Of a stretch of 64,000 nt of DNA, positions 58,545-64,000 are shown piece by piece. The stretch covers positions 2,890,501 to 2,954,500 of the forward strand of contig JAJNNQ010000031.1 of assembly GCA_027886175.1 (NCBI GenBank), read 5' to 3'. Position 1 is the stretch's first letter; every line of letters starts with the position of its first letter. The stretch comes from Phylloscopus collybita (lineage: Eukaryota > Chordata > Aves > Passeriformes > Phylloscopidae). The notes under the pieces were generated by a model. The model saw nothing but the letters and a program-made list of their open reading frames with translations, ran no database searches and was not told the origin of the DNA. A program made the translations under genes and the position numbers.

Positions 58545-58935
58545 GAAAGTGTTCCGCGTACACAGCTTGGAGAGAGCTGGTTACTTTGCTATTTATTTAA
58601 TAATTGACCATAAATGGAGTCAAAGTGCAAAGGGAAAAAAAAAAAAAAACCCTAAAAAAAAAAAAAGCCCTAAAAAAAAAAAAAAAGCAGCACACTAAGG
58701 GCTTTTTGAAAGATTGATAAATAATGTGGAATCTCAATTAGGCTTTAGAAGGAATGCAGATATTAAAAATTTGGTCAAGAATCTAATTAGCTGGAGGTAA
58801 TTAAACAGTCTCACACGGGGTCATTAATCTTTTCCACAGACCTTTGATGTTTTGCACACTGTCTTCTAGTCATTAATAAAATTCATAACACTCCTCTTTG
58901 TGGTGTTTTATCATCGTGTTTTTCTCTGTAAGAGC
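58545..58935. promoter_or_regulatory. Candidate conserved non-coding element
   Basis: TATTTAATAATTGACCATAA, CAAGAATCTAATTAGCTGG, GGAGGTAATTAAACAGTC, GGGGTCATTAATC and TAGTCATTAATAAAATTC give the highest density of homeodomain-like words in the window. It is interrupted by a short A-rich insert at 58,635-58,687. Confidence 0.43.
58635..58687. repeat. CCCT-punctuated poly-A repeat
   Basis: A15, ACCCT, A13, GCCCT and A15 in succession. The CCCTAAAA words recall telomere repeats only superficially, because the A-runs are far too long. Confidence 0.85.
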
Positions 58936-59947
58936 ATAGAGCAAGTGTCATTGTATCACAAGGGCCTTACTTTAGTTAATTTCTTTTTTTCTGCTTGTTA
59001 GACTTAACTCTTTCTTGCACCAAGCGTTGCCAATTCATGCCAGAAGTTTTACCACAGGTTTTAAATCCTTGTTTTGCCGTTCCCCACAGCTTTCAAAATC
59101 CCTACATTGAGAAATAAACCCTTCTGATGCAGCTGGTCAATTAAAAAAAGTTTTTCTTTCAAATCCAGCTCATCTGTCCAGTGCTTAATTTTGCAACCTG
59201 GTTCATTTATTATTCACAGGAGTGATAGAAAATGTATTTTATTTTGCTTTCTTCCTTTACCTTCCATTTCTCTTGATGGCAAGTCCCTGGGAGACATAAC
59301 CTGTAGCATGTGGTTAATTTTAGTGGCATAACCAGAGAGCTCTTGAGGATGGGGCCGTGATAGAAGTGAAGAATAATTATGAAAAAAAAAAAAACAATAA
59401 CAAAAACCCAAATCCTAAGTAAAATGGAAATTTGTTGAACATGGTTGATTTTATGTACAGTCTCAGTACAGTACTTCAATAATGCATTATCCTGACATAT
59501 TTCAAAGAATAGCTGTGCTCAAGAATAGCTGAATTTAAAAGGCAAGAAAGCTACAAAGGACTCCTTTGGAAGATGGAGCTGATTTCTATAACAAATATTA
59601 ATACTCGTTACATTTTTAGCCCGTGTGTGTGTTGTGTATTGATGGCTGTTTGTATTACAAGACCCACATTTATGAGCTGTTAGGTGGAGTTTGTGCGAGT
59701 AGTTGTAAATAGAGGGAGATACAAAGGGTTTGTTAATGAAATGTTTGTGTCTGGACAGAGACATTTCACATTTTAGGCAAATTTATTTCTGAAACAGGCA
59801 AACCCATTGTTTCGTGCAGTTATTTGTTTTTGGTCGGAGCTGTTTCAGGCTTTTTGTAGCAAGAAGATGTTGAGTCATTAGAGGGTGTAGATACTGAGGT
59901 AATACTTCAGGTAAGAGAGCAGAGATTGCAAAATCTGCTTAAAAATC
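58936..59947. other. Unique non-coding sequence, no gene seen
   Basis: AT-rich unique sequence with an A12-type run at 59,381. The minus-strand frames at 59,210-59,764 have no recognisable domain. Confidence 0.45.
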
Positions 59948-60081
59948 TGCACCTCCCCTTTATTAATAAAAAAAGTTTTTTATTAATAATTTTTTATTAT
60001 TTTATTTTATTTTATTTTATTTTATTTTATTTTATTTTATTTTTATTTTAAAAAATTATTAAAAAAAAGGGGAGAGGTGCA
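59948..60081. repeat. (ATTTT)n tract bounded by inverted ends
   Basis: TGCACCTCCCCTTT at 59,948 pairs, with a 2-base indel, with GGGGAGAGGTGCA at 60,069-60,081. Between them lie a 28-bp hairpin (TATTAATAAAAAA, AG, TTTTTTATTAATA at 59,961-59,988) and about ten ATTTT units. Confidence 0.88.
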
Positions 60082-60780
60082 AACCGCTCCTTAAATGCTG
60101 TTAAAAATGCCAACAAAACTTGATGGGGATCAATTTGGTGTTTACATGACTGATTTGAACAGCAGATTTGTGCCTAAAAAAAATGGGTGATCTTATAGGC
60201 AGTTTTAAAAGGGATTCCCACTCGACACCACTTCAGGAGTAAGAGGAATTAATGAGGGACAGGAATGAGAATCTCTGGCAGTTTACAATCATCCAGAGCA
60301 ATCATATTCTGAACTCGTGAGTGTTGCTCTGTTCATCTCCTCTGTCCTCCCCTTGCATATTTGTTTGATAAGTCTCTGTCACTACTTGTAGCTGCTGCTT
60401 TCTGCAGCATCTTCTATTAAGTTCAGATCCAAAATGCAGCAGAAGCCTGCACAGGCCTGAGGAAGAAAAAAAAAAAAAAAAAAAAAAAAAATAGAATGCA
60501 CAGCTCCAAGGCTTTGGGTAAAAAAAAAAAAAAAAATGCAGTTTCTTTCTCAATTGAATTTTAAATGTAAAATGTTATGTGTCATTTTCTCAGAGGAAGG
60601 AAGTGATTGCAGTTATTTTATTTCCACATTACTGAGCAAAAATGTCTCCCTCTAAAAATATCAACCCAACAGCAGAATATTTTGCAGAGTGATCCACTTA
60701 AAAGTGAGTGGGAGACGGCCAGCAAGGATTGTTCTCTTTTGTGTTTACTTGTAATTTATAAACAACTTCTGGCAGTCTTG

Positions 60781-60811
<31 letters not shown>

Positions 60812-61180
60812 TCTGAAATCCTGAGGGAGGCAATTTTTAGGCTTTTTATTCATATTGAAAAATTGTTTCTTTTTTCTGTTTAAGACTTTTTTTTTTTTTT
60901 TATAACCAGAAAACTGACAGACACCTTTAATGGATGAAACGATGAAAACTGAGCAGTTGCTAAGAGAAAGTCCTGCTAAAACTGCCTTTTCTTTCCTTTT
61001 TTTTTTTTTTTAAATTTTTTTTTCCTTAATGCTCATGCATTTTCAGCGACTAATTAACTTTTCAAAAGGACTTCATCTTTAGTGATTTGACCTCGCTTTC
61101 TTTTACAGTGGGAGCCACCCAGCCACCTCAGGAGTTCCACCAAGGAAAACAAAGGATGGATGATCATGTCCCTGTTACTT
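60082..61180. other. Unique sequence with several homopolymer runs
   Basis: A-runs at 60,467-60,491 and 60,521-60,536, and T-runs at about 60,787-60,812 and 60,888-60,901. No gene recognised. Confidence 0.55.
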
Positions 61181-61345
61181 CAAAAGTAAACAAAAAACAA
61201 AAACAAAACCCCCCAAAACAAACAAACAAACAAACAAACAAACAAAACCACAAAACCCAAAACAACAAAAAAATCCCCAAAAACACAAAAAAAAAAAAAA
61301 AAAACACACCAAAAAAGAAAAAAATCCCACAACAAGCAGACAAAA
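61181..61345. repeat. A/C low-complexity tract
   Basis: CAAAA, (CAAA)n and CCCC words with an A17-type run. It belongs to the same class as 1,258-1,432 and 28,882-29,105. The Lys/Gln/Asn-rich frame over it is spurious. Confidence 0.9.
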
Positions 61346-61439
61346 CCGAGGGAAGTTCTAAGGTCGTTAAATCCTGCTTTTTACTGCGAGGTAGGCACTA
61401 AAACAACTTAAAGAGTCTCTAAAAAAAAAAAAAAAAAGG

Positions 61440-61700
61440 TTATTTCAATGATAATTTTAAAGTAAATTGCAGCTGTCACCCTGTGACCTTTTTCCAAGTG
61501 ATGGTAATGAGATCCATAGGTGATTTCAGCTGCTTAATAATAATGAGATTGATACAGGGAGCGCTCAGATTGGCAACAATTTGATAATTGTGCGAGCAGG
61601 AAGAACTAGCCCTCCCTGGTGGTTTGAAAACATAGCTGAGATTTGAGGAGCTGCACAGAGCTCTTATTTAATCTCAGCAATTCTATAATGATGTGAAAAG
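61440..61700. promoter_or_regulatory. Candidate conserved non-coding element
   Basis: CAGCTGTCACCCTGTGACC, GTGATTTCAGCTGCTTAATA, GGGAGCGCTCAGATTGGC and AACAATTTGATAATTGTGCG. Repeat-free and flanked by low complexity on the left. Confidence 0.4.
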
Positions 61701-61879
61701 GTAAGTGTTTTTGATTTAGTGATGTCTATATTTCAAGAGACAAGATGTTGGTGATAAAGGAAGCGAGAGAGAGAGAGGGAGAAAAAAAAAAAAAAGGCAC
61801 AAGATGAATGGTTGGTTTCTGGAGACATTTTTTGGCTTAATATCTAACACCATGCCTGTCTGTGTGCATTTCCCTCCGT

Positions 61880-62065
61880 TTTCCCACTAGGAAAATAAAA
61901 TACTAATTAGATTTTGATTACAGGCAGTTTTTAAAGCGTGGAAGGCGCACTCACATTTTTGCTGTTAAATTCTCCTTTAATAGCTGGACACAAGCCTTTG
62001 AATTTGATGTGCTACCCTGGCTGATCAGCTGGAAAGAAACCATGTACACGTTATTTAAAAACACG
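61880..62065. promoter_or_regulatory. Candidate conserved non-coding element
   Basis: AATACTAATTAGATTTTGAT, TTTAAAGCGTGGAAGGCGCA and CTCCTTTAATAGCTGG in a repeat-free stretch ending at a T-run near 62,073. Confidence 0.36.
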
Positions 62066-62703
62066 TCCTTTTATTTTTTTTTTTTTTTCTTATTTCCCTG
62101 TGATCAAAATTGCCTGAGAACTTCCTGGTGATGAATAGCAACCCCAATGAAACTTATTTGGAAAACTGATAATTCTTGGTATCTTTTTGGCTTAAATGTT
62201 AAAAGGTGAGGATAAAATCCTTTGCTCTATAGAAACGACAGAGTTTGAGATTTCTGCTGAAAGTTACTGGGGTTTAAATGGAGAAAGAACTGTAAAGATC
62301 AGTGTTGAAACATAAAATGCAACCTAGAAGTGCTGAGGGGTGAATAAAAGTCCCAGTGACTCTGAATTCAGCACCTCTTTTGTCCTGCTGAGGGACCAGG
62401 AGAGAGGGAGAGACCTGGACGAGTCCTCGTCACTCCCTTGACCAGCAAACGTAATTGAATTTTGTTGATGTAGAATAAGGAATACATAAATATACATAAA
62501 TATATAAAATTACTGAGCACAGATGCGATTTTTTTTTTTTTTAATATTCTAAATCCATTTTAGATACCATGTTTCCACTTCAAACCGGTTTTGGGGTGAA
62601 AGAAATTTTTTTTTAAAAGAAGTAATCTTAAAAGAAGTCCTGCTGAATTTGCATTTATCAGGGGGAAATTTATCAGTTTAGAAAGCAGTCCAAAAATGCT
62701 GAA
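62066..62703. other. Unique AT-rich non-coding sequence
   Basis: No gene or repeat family recognised apart from T-runs and a short ATACATAAAT duplication near 62,483. Confidence 0.45.
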
Positions 62704-62769
62704 AGTATTTTTTATTTTGCATACACGGACTGCATTAGTATTTTTTACTTTGTATACATGGACTGTATT
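62704..62769. repeat. Two-copy 33-bp tandem duplication
   Basis: Unit 1 (62,704-62,736) starts AGTATTTTTTATTTTGCATA and unit 2 (62,737-62,769) starts AGTATTTTTTACTTTGTATA. They differ at only about four transitions. Confidence 0.92.
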
Positions 62770-63482
62770 AGACATCTTCTAACTTTAAGGAGAAATGTTG
62801 TGGGGAAAAAAAAAAAAAGATGACGGAGGAGTTTTTCGTGCAGATGGGATAACTTTATGGAAATGTGATTATTTTATAGCAATGAGCTGGTAGAAAATGT
62901 GTGGTGGGGCTGGGAAAAACAATTAGCCAGTGGATGAATTAACAGGAGCTTCATGTAACACTGAATTTTAAAGGCAGGCACTGGTCTGAGCCAGGTCTCA
63001 GAAAGCAAAGCAGCTCCTCAATAACGGGAGTTAAAAAAAAAAATAAAAAAAACCCCAAAAACAAACCTCCAGCGAAAAGTTTCCCTGGGAAGTCCATAAA
63101 TATCAATTAGGATGTCCATTAGGGTGGCATCAAATATTCCCTTTCACCCATCTGAGCCCTCCCCGGGGCTGAGCTCCGCCTGGTTTTTGTGCATCCCTGC
63201 ACGGAACCAAGGGGAAAAGGTGAAAACCTTTTGAGTTTTGCTGCCACCCCCGGCTTCCCAGTAAGGTCACCCCACAACCAGGAGGGACAGAGGGGCTCTG
63301 GAGCCATGGCAGCATCTCCTCCTGGCTTTCCTCTCGGCCACTTCTGCCAGAAAATGGCTAATGATGGGCTATTTGCACAGGGCAGGGAGGAGAAGGCAGG
63401 CTGGAGATGGGATGTAGCGCTGGGTTTCCTGCTGAATGTAGTTATAAAAACCGGACTAAAGAGGGCAGGAGATACTCTGTTT

Positions 63483-63513
<31 letters not shown>

Positions 63514-63599
63514 AAAGAAATGCAGGCGAGCAGACAGTAAAACTCCGCGGGGAAACAATAATATATATTTCAGTATATAATAAAGTGATTTATTTTCAA
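62770..63599. other. Unique non-coding sequence, GC-richer at 63,120-63,470
   Basis: It includes a ~40-bp A-rich run at 63,481-63,520. The 137-codon plus-strand frame at 63,189-63,602 ends in a Lys run encoded by that poly-A and has no recognisable domain. Confidence 0.5.
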
Positions 63600-63860
63600 T
63601 AAAAATCTGTAAAACTGCTTTAGTTACTTTGACACCTTGATTAACTGGAGTTTCAAAGATATTTGTGTGCGCGCGAACCTTCTTCATACCAACAGTCCCG
63701 AGAATACTTTATTGCATCTGCTATTGAATATGTATGCTTTAAAAGCATTTGCTACACTGTAGTTTTACTGGATGTCAGGGACAAAATAGATTAATATTAG
63801 ACCTCAGCCAGAAAGCATTTCTGTGGCAGCACATGAAATGTAGCGCTCTCCACTGCCTGA
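63600..63860. promoter_or_regulatory. Candidate conserved non-coding element
   Basis: ACTTTGACACCTTGATTAAC, TGTGTGCGCGCGAACC, GCTTTAAAAGCATTTGC and TAGATTAATATTAGACC in a repeat-free stretch. Confidence 0.38.
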
Positions 63861-63941
63861 CTTCTTCCTGGGGATGCTTTATCCAGAGCTACGGGCTCCG
63901 GGAGAGATTTATTCCCTTCTAAAATCGCTGATTACCATTAT

Positions 63942-64000
63942 AAAAAAAAACAAAAACAAACAACAACAACAACAACAACAACAAAAAAAACAACCAAAAA
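63942..64000. repeat. (CAA)n-rich low-complexity tract at the window edge
   Basis: Poly-A, then about seven CAA units, then poly-A with CC interruptions, running off the window. Confidence 0.92.

Noticed and set aside
58635..58687. Interstitial telomere-like CCCTAA
   Set aside because: The A-runs are 13 to 15 long and only two or three CCCT words occur, so this is punctuated poly-A, not TTAGGG repeats.
63189..63602. 137-codon frame ending in a basic tail
   Set aside because: The Lys run is encoded by a poly-A tract, and the rest has no recognisable domain.

Overview
The window looks like non-coding nuclear DNA from a bird, probably a songbird. The evidence is its repeats. About fourteen short fragments carry the avian CR1 LINE 3' end: a 'ggtcctttccaaccc' type block followed by 'attctatgattct'-like octamers, or the reverse complement beginning 'agaatcacagaatc'. 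There is also one solo LTR of the avian ERVL-like type. No bacterial-style gene organisation is present, and I find no protein-coding exon, rRNA, tRNA or CRISPR array. All long open frames are explained by low-complexity tracts, transposon remnants or chance. The window is therefore intergenic (a gene desert) or lies inside a very large intron.

Layout. Positions 1-4,150 hold A/C-rich low-complexity DNA and two CR1 tails. Two complex, repeat-free blocks rich in homeodomain-like TAATTA/ATTA words follow at 4,170-4,405 and 4,990-5,480 and resemble vertebrate conserved non-coding elements (CNEs). Positions 5,500-14,000 are mostly plain unique sequence with a five-copy 19-bp repeat (7,068), a 223-bp A+T tract (10,671) and a poly-C run (12,445). 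CNE-like blocks recur at 14,080, 14,940, 19,340, 22,810, 24,030, 24,540, 26,790, 30,775, 31,915, 32,370, 32,975, 33,950, 38,120, 40,740, 42,310, 45,720/45,940, 50,030, 55,400, 57,005, 58,545, 61,440, 61,880 and 63,600. A solo LTR sits at 17,726-18,476. A cluster of CR1 fragments occupies 25,400-31,500, and a second, looser one lies at 48,900-56,400. A small CpG-dense patch lies at 58,015-58,330.

The most structured part is 39,970-44,980. A 346-bp head-to-tail tandem duplication (39,971-40,660) is followed by a large inverted duplication with arms about 41,134-42,077 and 43,622-44,215. The arms are more than 90 percent identical by eye and are separated by 1.5 kb. The left arm carries a ~350-bp A+T-rich palindromic expansion that the right arm lacks. 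The spacer contains a perfect 50-bp palindrome, and a 13-bp-stem hairpin lies just outside the right arm.

There is no operon or pathway to describe. The best reading is a regulatory landscape of a developmental gene lying outside the window. That is an inference from sequence texture only, because conservation could not be tested here. I found no convincing new biological system; the inverted duplication with nested AT palindromes is the observation most worth following up.
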